Counted from the first letter of the stretch, positions 34,334 through 43,897 are shown. The stretch is 64,000 nucleotides of DNA from Micromonospora pisi (GCF_003633685.1 NZ_RBKT01000001.1:4588001-4652000); one strand, 5' to 3'. Program-made: numbers and translations. Notes: a model not told the origin generated them from the sequence alone.

Positions 34334-35761
34334 ATGAGTAGCGGGCTCGCCCGGGTCACGATCAGCGCACCCCAGCGCCGGGTCGACGTCGCGCTACCGG
34401 AGCATCTTCCGCTCGCCGAACTCCTGCCCGAGGTGCTCCGACACGCCGGGGACGGGCTGGCCGACGACGGTGAGCGGCACGGTGGCTGGGTGCTGCGGCG
34501 TACCGACGGTGCCGCGCTCTCCAACGGTCAGGCGCTGCTCCCGCAGGGGGTACGCGACGGCGACGTGCTGCATCTCGTACCGGCCCGGGCACAGTGGCCG
34601 GAGCTGGAGTACGACGACGTGGTCGAGGCGATCGCCGACGGGGCCCGGCGGCGGGGCGCCGCCTGGTCGGCCCCGGCCACCCGGGGCGCCAGCCTGGCCG
34701 GTGCCGGTGCCCTGCTCACGGTCGGCCTGGTCGCGGTTCTCGCCGCCGGTCCGGGGGTCGGACTCGGCCCGATCGCCGCGCTGGTCATCTCCGTTGTGCT
34801 GGCGCTCGCCGGGGTGGTGGCCTCCCGCGCGTACGGCGACGCCGCAGCCGGTGCCGCGCTCGGCGGCTACGCCCTGCCGTACGCGTTCGTCGGCGGGGCG
34901 CTGCTGATCGCCTCCGGGGATCCGGTCGGGGTGCTGGCCCCGGTGCGCTGGCTCGGTGCGCCGGAGGCGCTGGCCGGCTCGGTGGCGGTGCTGCTGGTCG
35001 CCGTACTCGGCGCGGTCGGGGTCGCCGCCGGGCTGCGGGTCTTCGCGGCCGGTGCCACCGTCGGCCTGCTCGGCGCGGCGACTGCGCTGGCCGGGTTCGC
35101 GGTCTCCGCCGGTGGGGCCGCCGCGATCCTGCTCTCGGTGCTGGTCTGCGGGATCGGGGTGCTGCCGCTGCTGGCCATCCGGTTCGGCAAGCTGCCGATG
35201 CCGCCGATCACCCTGCCCGCCGGGACCGACGGTACGGAGGGCTTCACCGCTGCCGGCGGCCCACTCGACGGGGCACGGGAGCGGCCGGAGCGGGGGCGGG
35301 TCTTCGCCGCGGTCGCCCGTACCGAGGAACTGCTCACCGGCATGTTGATCGGACACGCCGTGCTCGCCACCGTGGCGGCCGGGCTGCTGGTGCTCGCGGG
35401 TGGCTTCGCTGGCCGGCTGCTGGTGGCGGTCGCGGCGGCGGCGCTGCTCCTGCGTTCCCGGCTCTTCGTCACGTTCCGCCAGCGGGTGCCGCTGGTGGTC
35501 GCCGGCATCCTCGGCTTCGTGGTGCTCGGGTTGGCGCTGGTCACCGGCGCCGGTACGGACACCCTGCTGGTGCTCGTCGGCGGTGCACTGGTGCTGGCGC
35601 TGGTGACCGTCGGTGCCGGTGCCACCTACGCGCACCGGACCCCGTCGCCGTACCTCGGGCGCGCCGCCGACCTGGTGGACACCCTGATGGTGGTTTCGGT
35701 GGTGCCGGTGGCCTGCGCGGTGCTCGGCCTCTACGCCCAGGTACGCGGCCTGCTTGGCTGA
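34334..35761 (+). CDS. eccD: EccD-like type VII secretion integral membrane protein
   Basis: 475 aa. Residues 1-85 form the ubiquitin-like (YukD) cytosolic domain (ARVTISAPQRRVDVALPEHLPLAELLPEVL). Then about eleven hydrophobic membrane segments build the EccD barrel, starting with SLAGAGALLTVGLVAVLAAG. A long loop near residue 310-335 splits them. EccD dimers form the membrane vestibule around EccB/EccC in ESX systems. ATG 34334. Divergent from eccC; no eccB, eccE or WXG100 genes in this window. Confidence 0.9.
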   Translation: MSSGLARVTISAPQRRVDVALPEHLPLAELLPEVLRHAGDGLADDGERHGGWVLRRTDGAALSNGQALLPQGVRDGDVLHLVPARAQWPELEYDDVVEAIADGARRRGAAWSAPATRGASLAGAGALLTVGLVAVLAAGPGVGLGPIAALVISVVLALAGVVASRAYGDAAAGAALGGYALPYAFVGGALLIASGDPVGVLAPVRWLGAPEALAGSVAVLLVAVLGAVGVAAGLRVFAAGATVGLLGAATALAGFAVSAGGAAAILLSVLVCGIGVLPLLAIRFGKLPMPPITLPAGTDGTEGFTAAGGPLDGARERPERGRVFAAVARTEELLTGMLIGHAVLATVAAGLLVLAGGFAGRLLVAVAAAALLLRSRLFVTFRQRVPLVVAGILGFVVLGLALVTGAGTDTLLVLVGGALVLALVTVGAGATYAHRTPSPYLGRAADLVDTLMVVSVVPVACAVLGLYAQVRGLLG

Positions 35762-35839
35762 TCCGCTGGACGGTTGGTCCGTTCGGCGTGCCCGGGGCCC
35801 CGCTGGTCTGACGCCCACGGTGGCCCCGGCCGTCTCGTC

Positions 35840-35866
35840 CCCGCCGACCGGAGTCCAGCCGGCGGG
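35840..35866. terminator. Possible hairpin between convergent eccD and ppa
   Basis: CCCGCCG (35840-35846) pairs with CGGCGGG (35860-35866) over a 13-nt loop. It lies between two convergent genes, 79 bp past the eccD stop and 13 bp past the ppa stop. Modest stem, no U tract. Confidence 0.4.
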
Positions 35867-35878
35867 AACGGTACGTCG

Positions 35879-36388
35879 TCAGTGCGCGTACGCGGTGCCG
35901 TTCTCCTCGGCCTCCTGCTGGCGGCGGATCGAGGCACGGATCTCCGCCTCGGCCTCGGTACGGCCGACCCAGGTGGCGCCCTCGACCGACTTGCCCGGCT
36001 CAAGATCCTTGTAGACCTCGAAGAAGTGCTGGATCTCCAGCCGGTCGAACTCGCCGAGGTGGTGGATGTCGCGCAGGTGCTCCTGCCGCGGGTCCTCGTA
36101 AGGCACGCAGAGGACCTTGTCGTCGCCGCCCTTTTCGTCCTTCATCCGGAACATGCCGATGGTCCGGCACCGGATCAGACAGCCGGGGAAGGTCGGCTCG
36201 GGGACCAGGACCAACGCGTCGAGCGGGTCGCCGTCCTCGCCGAGGGTGCCCTCGATGAAGCCGTAGTCGGCCGGGTATTGGGTCGAGGTGAAGAGGGTAC
36301 GGTCCAGCCTGATCCGGCCGGTCGCGTGGTCGACCTCGTATTTGTTGCGGTGACCCTTGGGGATCTCAACCGTGACGTCGAAATCCAT
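35879..36388 (-). CDS. ppa: Inorganic pyrophosphatase (soluble, family I)
   Basis: Hydrolyses pyrophosphate to phosphate, driving biosynthetic reactions. 169 aa, ATG 36388. Hallmarks: [48 protein letters not shown] (the metal-binding DxDPxD region) and [11 protein letters not shown]. Typical actinobacterial length. Divergent from dacB with a 155-bp gap containing an inverted repeat CACCT-AA-AGGTG near 36508-36519. Confidence 0.96.
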   Translation of the reverse strand: MDFDVTVEIPKGHRNKYEVDHATGRIRLDRTLFTSTQYPADYGFIEGTLGEDGDPLDALVLVPEPTFPGCLIRCRTIGMFRMKDEKGGDDKVLCVPYEDPRQEHLRDIHHLGEFDRLEIQHFFEVYKDLEPGKSVEGATWVGRTEAEAEIRASIRRQQEAEENGTAYAH

Positions 36389-36543
36389 CTTCCACGCTCC
36401 CTCGTTCGCCGACGCTGGCTAACGGAATGTAGGCGGCGTGTGCCGGAGGAGTGTTGTCCCACTCCAAAAGAACCGGGCGCCGCTTAGTGTTCGGACGGAA
36501 GTAGTGTCACCTAAAGGTGTTTGCTGACTGGGAGGAGGGGCCG

Positions 36544-38634
36544 GTGGAGAGTGAAGATTCACACTCGGGGTGGATAAATGAGCCACCAGCGTCGGGGCCG
36601 CACTCGCCTGACCAGCAGTTTCGGGCGCACCCTGCGGTGGAGCGGTCACCGTCCGACGGCCGCCCGGCTCCCGGCCGGGCGAGCGTGCCACAGCCCGCCG
36701 CACCACAGCCCGGCCACCCCGGTCCGCGTCCACCGGCGCCCTACGATCCGCCGTCGGGTTCGTCTCGTTCGGCGTCGGGGTCGGCGCGTCCAATTCCGCC
36801 CGGGTCCGCCCCGGCGGGGACGTACTACTCCGGTTCGCCGTCGGCTTCGGGCTCCGCCCGTCCTGTTCCTCCCGGTTCGGCGATGCCGGTTCCTCCGTAT
36901 TCACCCGTTCCGGCGACCACCTCGTACCGTCCGGATCCACCGGCGTCCGGTCCGCTGCCGTCGGTTGGGCCGGCGTCGGGTAGCGCCCGAGTCGTCCCGC
37001 CGCCCGGTCCGAACCCGCCCGCCGTCCCGGCCAACCCGGGCGGATATTCGGTGAACCCGGGGCACTACCCGGTCAACCCGCCGCACCACCCGGGCTCGGC
37101 CGCCGTCCCTGGGCGGGCCGCCGTCCCACCCACCACGGGTTATCCGGCCGACACCCCGCCCGCTCCGACACCCCCGCCCGCCCGACGTCGGACCCGGCTG
37201 GTCGCCGGAGCCGCCGCGGTGGTCGTGCTGGCACTCGCCGCCGCCGGGGTCGCCGTGGTACGCCCAGGCCCGGTCGCCGGCTGGCTGGGTCAGGCCGATC
37301 CCAGTCCCGCTGCCCGCTCCGAGCCGCCCGAGCCACCGCCCGCACCCGTGCTCCTCGCCGCCGGCGCCACCGCGCCCGTCCCGACCCAGCAGGGCCTGCG
37401 GACGGCACTCGAACCGCTGGTGGGCGCCGCCGCCCTCGGCTCCTCGGTGCATGTCGCCGTGCTCGACGTGGCGACCGGGGAGCAGCTCTACGGCCAGGGC
37501 CAGGACACCCCGACGGTGCCCGCCTCGACGACCAAGTTGGTCACCGCCGCGACCGTGCTGGCGGCCCGTGGCCCGGCATACCGGATCCCGACCCGGGTCG
37601 TGGCCGGCGCCACCCCGGGTGAGGTGGTGATCGTTGGCGGCGGCGACCCCACGCTCGCGATCAACGCCACCGGGATCTACCCCGGTGCCGGCCGCCTCGA
37701 CGACCTGGCGGCGAAGGTGAAGCAGGCCCTCGGCGGGACCGCGCCGACCAAGGTCACCGTCGACTCCTCCCTCTTCTCCGGGCCGGTGTACGGGCCGGGC
37801 TGGGACGCGGACATCCCGACCGGAGGGTTCGCGGCGCCGATCACCGCACTGATGACCGACGGCGGGCGGATCGACCCGAAGGACAACATCAAGGGCGCCG
37901 AGCGGTACGAGAAGCCGGATGTGGCGGCCGGCCGCCTCTTCGCCAAGGCGCTCGGGCTTCCCACGGCCACGGTGAACGCGGTGGCCAAGGGCACCGCTCC
38001 GGCCGCCCCGCCGGACGCGACCGGCGCATCGGCCTCACCCGGCGCCACCATCGCCCCCGGGACCGAACTGGGCCGGATCGACTCGCCACCGCTGGTCCGG
38101 CTGGTCGAGTTCATGCTCGCGGACAGCGACAACGTGGTCGCCGAGGCGCTCGCCCGACAGGTGGCGCTGGCCCGCCAGCAGCCCGCGTCGTTCGACGGTG
38201 CCGCCGCCGCGATGGACACCGTGGTGGGTGAACTCGGGCTGGACGCGAACCAGACCGCGGTCAGCGACGGCAGCGGCCTGTCCCGACGCAACCGGATCAG
38301 TCCGGCGTTGCTCACCGACGTACTCGGGTTGGCGGCTGACGGCAGCAAGCCGGAACTCGCCGGCATCTTCGCCGGACTTCCGGTCGCCGGCTGGTCCGGC
38401 ACGCTCACCGAGCGGTTCGCCAGCCCCGCGGCGGTTGCCGCCCTCGGGGCGGTACGGGCGAAGACCGGCACGTTGAGCGAGGTGAACGCGATCTCCGGCA
38501 CGGTGACCACGGCACAGGGGCGGCTGCTCGCCTTCGCCGTACTCGCCGACAGGGTGCCGAGCGGCCCGGAGCAGGCAGGGTCGGCGTTGGACAAAATCGC
38601 CGCCGCCCTGGCCGCCTGTGGCTGCGCCGGCTGA
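36544..38634 (+). CDS. dacB: D-alanyl-D-alanine carboxypeptidase/endopeptidase (PBP4 type, family S13)
   Basis: Peptidoglycan peptidase, 696 aa. The first ~210 residues are a Pro/Ser/Gly-rich cytoplasmic region with repeats such as SGSARPIPPGSA. One membrane helix follows (LVAGAAAVVVLALAAAGVAVV), then the extracytoplasmic S13 domain with the three active-site motifs: SxxK in ASTTKL (~327), SDN (~527) and KTG (~639). GTG 36544 was chosen because GGGAGGAGGGG precedes it; GTG 36517 would put that sequence inside the gene. The intracellular tail may be a regulatory or scaffold region; this is inferred from its position. Confidence 0.92.
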   Translation: MESEDSHSGWINEPPASGPHSPDQQFRAHPAVERSPSDGRPAPGRASVPQPAAPQPGHPGPRPPAPYDPPSGSSRSASGSARPIPPGSAPAGTYYSGSPSASGSARPVPPGSAMPVPPYSPVPATTSYRPDPPASGPLPSVGPASGSARVVPPPGPNPPAVPANPGGYSVNPGHYPVNPPHHPGSAAVPGRAAVPPTTGYPADTPPAPTPPPARRRTRLVAGAAAVVVLALAAAGVAVVRPGPVAGWLGQADPSPAARSEPPEPPPAPVLLAAGATAPVPTQQGLRTALEPLVGAAALGSSVHVAVLDVATGEQLYGQGQDTPTVPASTTKLVTAATVLAARGPAYRIPTRVVAGATPGEVVIVGGGDPTLAINATGIYPGAGRLDDLAAKVKQALGGTAPTKVTVDSSLFSGPVYGPGWDADIPTGGFAAPITALMTDGGRIDPKDNIKGAERYEKPDVAAGRLFAKALGLPTATVNAVAKGTAPAAPPDATGASASPGATIAPGTELGRIDSPPLVRLVEFMLADSDNVVAEALARQVALARQQPASFDGAAAAMDTVVGELGLDANQTAVSDGSGLSRRNRISPALLTDVLGLAADGSKPELAGIFAGLPVAGWSGTLTERFASPAAVAALGAVRAKTGTLSEVNAISGTVTTAQGRLLAFAVLADRVPSGPEQAGSALDKIAAALAACGCAG

Positions 38635-38681
38635 ACCGTACGACACGGTGAGGGTGTGCGGGCGCGGGTACGGTGGGTGCC

Positions 38682-39752
38682 ATGGCGCAGTTCGTGGACT
38701 GGGACCTGGCCGCCGCCACCGCTGGCGCGCTGGGTAAGACGGGCCCGAGGGTCTCGTACGACGAGGCCACCGCGGTCGTGGGCGACCTGCGGCAGCTGAC
38801 CGACGAGGCGGCGGGGCACGTGGTCGCGTACACCGGGCTGCGGTCCCAGGTGGCGCACCCGCCGGTGCGGGTGGTCGATCGCAAGGACTGGGCCGCCACC
38901 AACATCGCCGGCCTCCGCGAGGTGATCACGCCACTGGTCAACCGGCTCTCCGGTGACAAGCAGCCCGGCGCGATCAGCGACGCGATCGGCTCCCGGCTCA
39001 CCGGTGTCCAGGCCGGAACCGTGCTGGCCTACCTCTCCGGTCGGGTCCTCGGCCAGTACGAGGTCTTCTCCGCCGACCCCGGTCAACTCCTCCTGGTCGC
39101 GCCGAACATCGTCGAGGTGGAACGGAAACTGGAGGCCGAGCCCCGGGACTTCCGGCTCTGGGTCTGCCTGCACGAGGTCACCCACCGCACCCAGTTCACC
39201 GCCGTGCCGTGGATGCGCGGGCACTTCCTCGGCGAGGTGCAGGCGTTCGTCGACGCCTCCCAGGCCGGTGGCGAGCACTTCACCGACCGGCTGCGGCGCG
39301 GGGTGGCGACGCTCTCCGACTCGGTCCGTAATCCCGACAGCCGGGCGAGCGTGCTCGACATCGTGCAGACACCCGGCCAGCGTGCCGTGCTGGACCGGCT
39401 CACCGCGCTGATGACCCTGCTCGAGGGGCACGCGGAGTTCGTCATGGACGGGGTTGGCCCGGAGGTCATCCCGAGCGTCGAACGGATCCGCGCCAAGTTC
39501 AACCGCCGCCGTGAGTCCGGCAACCCGCTGGAGAAGGCGATCCGCAAGCTGCTCGGTGTGGACGTCAAGATGCGCCAGTACGCGGAGGGCCGCAAGTTTG
39601 TGCACGGTGTCGTCGACCGGGTCGGCATGGAGGGCTTCAACCGTGTCTTCAGCTCACCGTTGACCCTGCCCCGCCTGGAGGAACTCGCCGATCCGGACGC
39701 CTGGGTGAACCGGGTCCACGGCAAGGCCGGCCCGACGCCGGCCGCCGGCTGA
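38682..39752 (+). CDS. Zinc-dependent metalloprotease-like protein (DUF2342)
   Basis: 356 aa. Family once annotated as coenzyme F420 biosynthesis-associated, with a zincin-like motif. Here LHEVTHRTQF supplies HExxH at ~164, followed by WMRGHFLGEVQAFVD, and later LLEGHAEFVMDGVG, which likely gives the third ligand. Substrate unknown. TACGGT (38669-38674) lies 7 nt before ATG 38682, suggesting leaderless expression. Directly upstream of tilS, a common actinobacterial order (dacB-metalloprotease-tilS-hpt-ftsH). Confidence 0.88.
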   Translation: MAQFVDWDLAAATAGALGKTGPRVSYDEATAVVGDLRQLTDEAAGHVVAYTGLRSQVAHPPVRVVDRKDWAATNIAGLREVITPLVNRLSGDKQPGAISDAIGSRLTGVQAGTVLAYLSGRVLGQYEVFSADPGQLLLVAPNIVEVERKLEAEPRDFRLWVCLHEVTHRTQFTAVPWMRGHFLGEVQAFVDASQAGGEHFTDRLRRGVATLSDSVRNPDSRASVLDIVQTPGQRAVLDRLTALMTLLEGHAEFVMDGVGPEVIPSVERIRAKFNRRRESGNPLEKAIRKLLGVDVKMRQYAEGRKFVHGVVDRVGMEGFNRVFSSPLTLPRLEELADPDAWVNRVHGKAGPTPAAG

Positions 39753-39762
39753 TCCGCGCCGA

Positions 39763-40809
39763 GTGGCCGCGCTCGCCCCACCGGTTGCCGCCGTCCGGGT
39801 CGCGGTCCGGGCGGCCCTGACCGGGGTAGGCCGACCGGGCCCCGTCCTGGTCGCCTGCTCCGGTGGCGCCGACTCGCTGGCGCTCGCCGCCGCCACCGCG
39901 TTCGTCGCCCCTCGGCTCGGTCTCGCCGCCGGGCTCGTCACCGTCGACCACGGGTTGCAGCCCGGCTCGGCGGATCGGGCCCGGGACGTGGCCCGCTGGG
40001 CCGCTGATCAGGCGTTCTCTCCGGTTGAGGTGGCCACTGTGACGGTACGGGGACGTCCCGGTGGACCGGAGGCCGCCGCGCGGGAGGCGCGTTACCAGGC
40101 CCTGGTCGACACCGCCCGGCGGTACGACGCGTCGGCGGTGCTGCTCGGCCACACCCGGGACGACCAGGCGGAGACGGTGCTGCTCGCGCTCGCCCGGGGC
40201 GCCGGGCCGCACGGTCTGGCCGGGATGCCGGCACGGCGGGAGCTGGCCGGTGTGACGCTGCTGCGGCCGTTGCTCGACGTCGACCGGGAACAGACCCGCA
40301 AGGCGTGCGCGGTGCTCGGGCTCAGCCCCTGGGAGGACCCGCACAACACCGACCCCGGGTACGCCCGCGCCCGGGTCCGGTCCGATCTGCTTCCGGCACT
40401 GATCGCCACGCTCGGCCCGGGTGTGGTGGCGAACCTGGCCCGAACCGCTCGGATGATCGCCGAGGACACCGAGGTACTGGACGACCTGGCCGCGACGGCG
40501 CTGCGCGCCGCCCGGGTCGGTCCAGCCGCCGACCCCGCTGCCGGTCCGGCCGCCGACCCCGCTGCCGCCGGGGCTGTCCGTACCGGTGCCGGGCTCGCGG
40601 TGGCCGTACTCGCCGGGCTGTCCGCGGCGGTGCGCTCCCGGGTGCTGCACCGCTGGGCGCGGGAGCTCGGCGCCCCGCCCGCCGCCCTCTCCGCCCGCCA
40701 CGTGACCGCCCTCGACGCGCTGGTCACCAACTGGCACGGCCAGGGGCCGGTGCACCTGCCCGGGGCAATAACGGTGGCCCGGCGCGGTGACACTCTCGGC
40801 AGGGGGTAG
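39763..40809 (+). CDS. tilS: tRNA(Ile)-lysidine synthetase
   Basis: Converts C34 of the tRNA-Ile CAU anticodon to lysidine. 348 aa. PP-loop ATPase motif VACSGGADSLALA at ~30, VTVDHGLQPGS, LLGHTRDDQAETVLL and LLDVDREQTRKA, then NTDPGYARARVR. Near residue 255-275 is a direct repeat (GPAADPAA twice, from a 24-bp near-duplication at 40520-40570), probably a tolerated loop expansion. GTG 39763, 10 nt after the metalloprotease stop. Confidence 0.94.
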   Translation: MAALAPPVAAVRVAVRAALTGVGRPGPVLVACSGGADSLALAAATAFVAPRLGLAAGLVTVDHGLQPGSADRARDVARWAADQAFSPVEVATVTVRGRPGGPEAAAREARYQALVDTARRYDASAVLLGHTRDDQAETVLLALARGAGPHGLAGMPARRELAGVTLLRPLLDVDREQTRKACAVLGLSPWEDPHNTDPGYARARVRSDLLPALIATLGPGVVANLARTARMIAEDTEVLDDLAATALRAARVGPAADPAAGPAADPAAAGAVRTGAGLAVAVLAGLSAAVRSRVLHRWARELGAPPAALSARHVTALDALVTNWHGQGPVHLPGAITVARRGDTLGRG

Positions 40810-40818
40810 ACAGGGTGC

Positions 40819-42471
40819 ATGGCACATCCCCGTCAACCCCTCTACGCGCCGCACGGCGCGGTCGCGACCAGTCAACCGCTCGCCGCCGCCGCCGGGCTGG
40901 CCGTACTCCGTAAAGGTGGCACCGCGGTCGACGCGGCGCTCGCCACCGCGATCGCCCTGACCGTGGTCCAACCCGGTTCCAACGACATCGGCGGCGACCT
41001 GTTCGCCATCGTCTGGGACGGCGAGCGGCTGCACGGCCTGAACGCCTCGGGCCGCTCCCCGGCGGCCCTGACCAGGGAGGCGGTGCTCGCCGCCACCGAC
41101 GGCCTGGGAGCGGCGCCGGCGACCGCGCTCGGCGGGGCACAGGCGTCCGGCCCGGCGATGCCGGCCCGGGGGTGGCTGCCGGTGACGGTTCCCGGCGCCC
41201 CGGCGGGCTGGCGGGACCTGCACGACCGGTTCGGAGTGCTGCCCTTCGCCGACCTCTTCGCCGACGCGATCGGCTACGCCGAGAACGGCTACCCGGTCTC
41301 GCCGAACGTGGCCGCCGGCTGGGCTCGCTCGGTGGAGATCCAGGCGGAGCTCACCGGCCCGGAGTTCGACGAGTGGTCCAAGGTCTTCACCGTGGACGGC
41401 AAGCGGGCTCCCCGCCCGGGCGAGCGTTGGCGCAATCCGGACGCGGCACGCACCCTGCGGCGGATCGCCGCCACCAACGCGGACGCCTTCTACCGGGGCG
41501 AGATCGCCGAGGCGTTGGCCGGGTACGCGGCGCGGACCGGCGGTCTGCTCACCGCCGACGACCTCGCCCGGCACACCTCGACCTGGGTCCAGCCGATCAA
41601 GGCCGGGTACCGGGGGCACGAGGTGTGGGAGTTGCCGCCGAACGGGCAGGGTGTGGCCGCGCTGCTCGCCCTGAACATCCTCGACGGGGTGGACCTGACC
41701 GGGATGTCCCTCGCCGACCGGCTGCACTGGCAGATCGAGGCGATGAAGCTCGGCTTCGCCGACGCGCACGCGTACGTGGCCGACCCGGAGAAGGTCGCCG
41801 TACCGACCGAGGAGCTGCTCAGCCCGGAGTACGCGGCCACCCGGCGAGAGCTGATCACCGACCGGGCCGGTACGCCGGAGCCGGGAAGCCCGGGGCGGGG
41901 CGGCACCGTCTACCTCTGTGCGGCCGACTCGGGCGGGATGATGGTGAGCCTGATCCAGTCCAACTACCTGGCATTCGGCTCGCACGTGGTGCTGCCCGGA
42001 TTCGGTTTCGGGCTGCAGAACCGGGGCACCGGGTTCAGCCTCGACCCGGCGCACCCGAACGTGGTCGCGCCGAACAAGCGCCCGTACCACACCATCATCC
42101 CGGGCTTCCTGACTCGTGGCGGCGAGCCGGTCGGCCCGTTCGGGGTGATGGGTGGTCACATGCAACCGCAGGGGCACCTGCAGTTGGTGTCGCACACGGT
42201 CGACGACGGCCTCGATCCGCAGGCGGCGCTGAACGCTCCCCGCTGGTACTGGCACGCCGACCGGTCGGTGCTGGTCGAGCCGGACCTGCTGAACGCCCGT
42301 TCGGGGCCGATGGCAATCGGTGAGCTGCGCCAGCGCGGCCACGCGCTCGCGGTCGCGGACGACGACGACTCGCCGCCGTTCGGCTACGGCCAGGCGATCT
42401 GGCGGCTGCCGGAGGGCGGCTACGTCGCCGGCTCCGATCCCCGCGCCGACGGCTGCGCCGTCGTCTACTAG
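40819..42471 (+). CDS. Gamma-glutamyltransferase-family Ntn hydrolase
   Basis: 550 aa. Members cleave gamma-glutamyl bonds (e.g. of glutathione-like thiols) and are made as one chain that self-cleaves before a Thr. Large-subunit signature: GAVATSQPLAAAAGLAVLRKGGTAVDAALA and VVQPGSNDIGGDLF. The small subunit probably begins at the Thr of GRGGTVYLCAADSGGMMVSLIQS (~360), and later PYHTIIPGFLTR and GVMGGHMQPQGHLQL are typical. No signal peptide, so probably cytoplasmic. TAGACA (40807-40812), overlapping the tilS stop, lies 6 nt before ATG 40819: possible leaderless promoter. Confidence 0.9.
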   Translation: MAHPRQPLYAPHGAVATSQPLAAAAGLAVLRKGGTAVDAALATAIALTVVQPGSNDIGGDLFAIVWDGERLHGLNASGRSPAALTREAVLAATDGLGAAPATALGGAQASGPAMPARGWLPVTVPGAPAGWRDLHDRFGVLPFADLFADAIGYAENGYPVSPNVAAGWARSVEIQAELTGPEFDEWSKVFTVDGKRAPRPGERWRNPDAARTLRRIAATNADAFYRGEIAEALAGYAARTGGLLTADDLARHTSTWVQPIKAGYRGHEVWELPPNGQGVAALLALNILDGVDLTGMSLADRLHWQIEAMKLGFADAHAYVADPEKVAVPTEELLSPEYAATRRELITDRAGTPEPGSPGRGGTVYLCAADSGGMMVSLIQSNYLAFGSHVVLPGFGFGLQNRGTGFSLDPAHPNVVAPNKRPYHTIIPGFLTRGGEPVGPFGVMGGHMQPQGHLQLVSHTVDDGLDPQAALNAPRWYWHADRSVLVEPDLLNARSGPMAIGELRQRGHALAVADDDDSPPFGYGQAIWRLPEGGYVAGSDPRADGCAVVY

Positions 42472-42473
42472 CT

Positions 42474-42526
42474 GAAGGAAGGGCCCCTTCTTATCGTTTT
42501 CCGTATAGGAAGGGTCCCTTCCTAAC
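42474..42526. repeat. 53-bp double-palindrome repeat, copy 3
   Basis: Same element as at 14142-14195, reversed on the plus strand, starting 3 nt after the stop codon of the gamma-glutamyltransferase-like gene. It sits between this gene and the convergent GlxA-type regulator, a natural position for a bidirectional terminator. Confidence 0.8.
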
Positions 42527-42561
42527 GCCTGCTGCCGGGTCGAACGCCTGCTGCCGGGTCA
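42524..42561. repeat. 19-bp tandem duplication
   Basis: AACGCCTGCTGCCGGGTCG (42524-42542) is repeated at 42543-42561 with one final change. It begins within the last bases of repeat copy 3 and ends at the stop of the GlxA-type gene. Confidence 0.7.
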
Positions 42562-43512
42562 GACCCGTTCGCGGAAGAGGGTGCGGTAGGCGTGCGGGGT
42601 GGTGCCGACCCGGCGGGTGAAGTGGTGGCGCAGCGTGGCGGCCTCACCGAAGCCGGCCCGGGTGGCGATCGCCTCGACGCCGAGTTCGGTCTCCTCCAGT
42701 AGGCGCCGGGCGAGCAGGATCCGCTGGTTGGTCAGCCAGTCGTGCGGGGTGGTGCCGGTCTCCGCCCGGAACCGCCGGGCGAACGTACGCGGGGCCATGT
42801 GTGACCGGGCGGCCATGTCGTCGATGGTCAGGCTCTGGTCGAGATGGCCGACCAGCCAGCCGAGCACCGGTTCGAGGGTGGGCGCGTCCGGCGTACGGGG
42901 GATGGGTGCCTCGATGAACTGAGCCTGACCGCCATCGCGGTGCGGTGGTACGACCATCCGCCGGGCCAGTTTGGTGGCGAGCGCGGAGCCGTGTTCCTGG
43001 CGGACCAGGTGCAGGCAGGCGTCGATGCCGGCGGCGGTGCCGGCGCCGGTGAGCAGGTTGCCGTCCTGGACGTACAGCTCGTTGCAGCGGACCCGGGCCA
43101 GGGGAAAGCGTGCGGCGAGCTGGTCGGCGTACTTCCAGTGGGTAGTGCACTCGCGTCCGTCGAGCAGCCCGGCCTCGCCCAGCACGAAGGCGCCGGAGCA
43201 GACGCTGAGCACGTACGCCCCGCGCTGGTGGGCCCGGCGCAGCGCGTCGAGCACCGGCTCGGGGACGGGCGTGCCGTCGTACAGGGCCGGTACGGCGACC
43301 AGGTCGGCGTCCTCGGTGGGGGTGAGATCCGCCTCGGGCACCAGTTGGAAGCCGGATCGGCTACGTACCGGGGCACCGTCGACGGTGCAGACGTCGAAGC
43401 GGTAGCCGGGGAAGCCGTCGGCTGTCCGGTCGGTGCCGAACACCTCGCAGAGCACACCCAGTTCGAAGGCGGCCACCTGGTCGAGGACGATCACCGCGAC
43501 TTTGCTCAGCAT
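42559..43512 (-). CDS. GlxA-type AraC-family regulator (DJ-1/PfpI + AraC)
   Basis: 317 aa. The N-terminal ~180 residues form a DJ-1/PfpI-like domain (VAVIVLDQVAAFELGVLCEVFG, YVLSVCSGAFVLGEAGLL with the nucleophile-elbow Cys, and TTHWKYAD). The C-terminal ~100 form two AraC helix-turn-helices: LTIDDMAARSHMAPRTFARRFR and LGVEAIATRAGFGEAATLRHHF. Such regulators control catabolic or stress genes; the target is unknown. GTG/ATG start at 43512 with no clear Shine-Dalgarno sequence. Confidence 0.92.
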   Translation of the reverse strand: MLSKVAVIVLDQVAAFELGVLCEVFGTDRTADGFPGYRFDVCTVDGAPVRSRSGFQLVPEADLTPTEDADLVAVPALYDGTPVPEPVLDALRRAHQRGAYVLSVCSGAFVLGEAGLLDGRECTTHWKYADQLAARFPLARVRCNELYVQDGNLLTGAGTAAGIDACLHLVRQEHGSALATKLARRMVVPPHRDGGQAQFIEAPIPRTPDAPTLEPVLGWLVGHLDQSLTIDDMAARSHMAPRTFARRFRAETGTTPHDWLTNQRILLARRLLEETELGVEAIATRAGFGEAATLRHHFTRRVGTTPHAYRTLFRERV

Positions 43513-43664
43513 GTGCGGAGGATAACGCCGCCGGTGGCAGGAAATCGAGGCCCAATGGCATTCCTGCCACTGTCCGCGTCTTCGCGCTCGGCGGAAACTG
43601 AACAGGACGTCCGGTGCGCACCGGTGGCGAAACCACAGGAAACCGTTGAAAGGTCCACGCCGCC

Positions 43665-43799
43665 ATGGAACTCTTCATCCTGCTCTTCGTGTTGCTGCTC
43701 GCACTCGCCTCCGCGCTCGGCCTGACCACCGACACCCGCGAATCGACCGGGCGCCGGTCCGTGGACGGGGGCCGCGAGTGGCGTTCCCGCACCTGCTGA
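43665..43799 (+). CDS. Small membrane protein, 44 aa
   Basis: ATG 43665 with GAAAGG upstream. The sequence begins MELFILLFVLLLALASALGL, one membrane helix, followed by a charged tail (TTDTRESTGRRSVDGG) ending in RSRTC. A short, leucine-rich, single-pass protein between the GlxA-type gene and hpt. No family assigned. The clean hydrophobic start, charged tail and plausible ribosome binding site support a real gene. Confidence 0.5.
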   Translation: MELFILLFVLLLALASALGLTTDTRESTGRRSVDGGREWRSRTC

Positions 43800-43897
43800 C
43801 CGGTCTGTCCGAAGCCCCGGGCCCTCGCCGGGACGGTCACGTCACGAACTGGCCGCCCCGGCGACAGGCCGTCACCGACGTACGGCAGGCTAGGGGC

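Noticed and set aside
37677-39605. 642-codon minus-strand frame opposite dacB and the metalloprotease gene
   Set aside because: It crosses two well-supported genes and has antisense-like composition.
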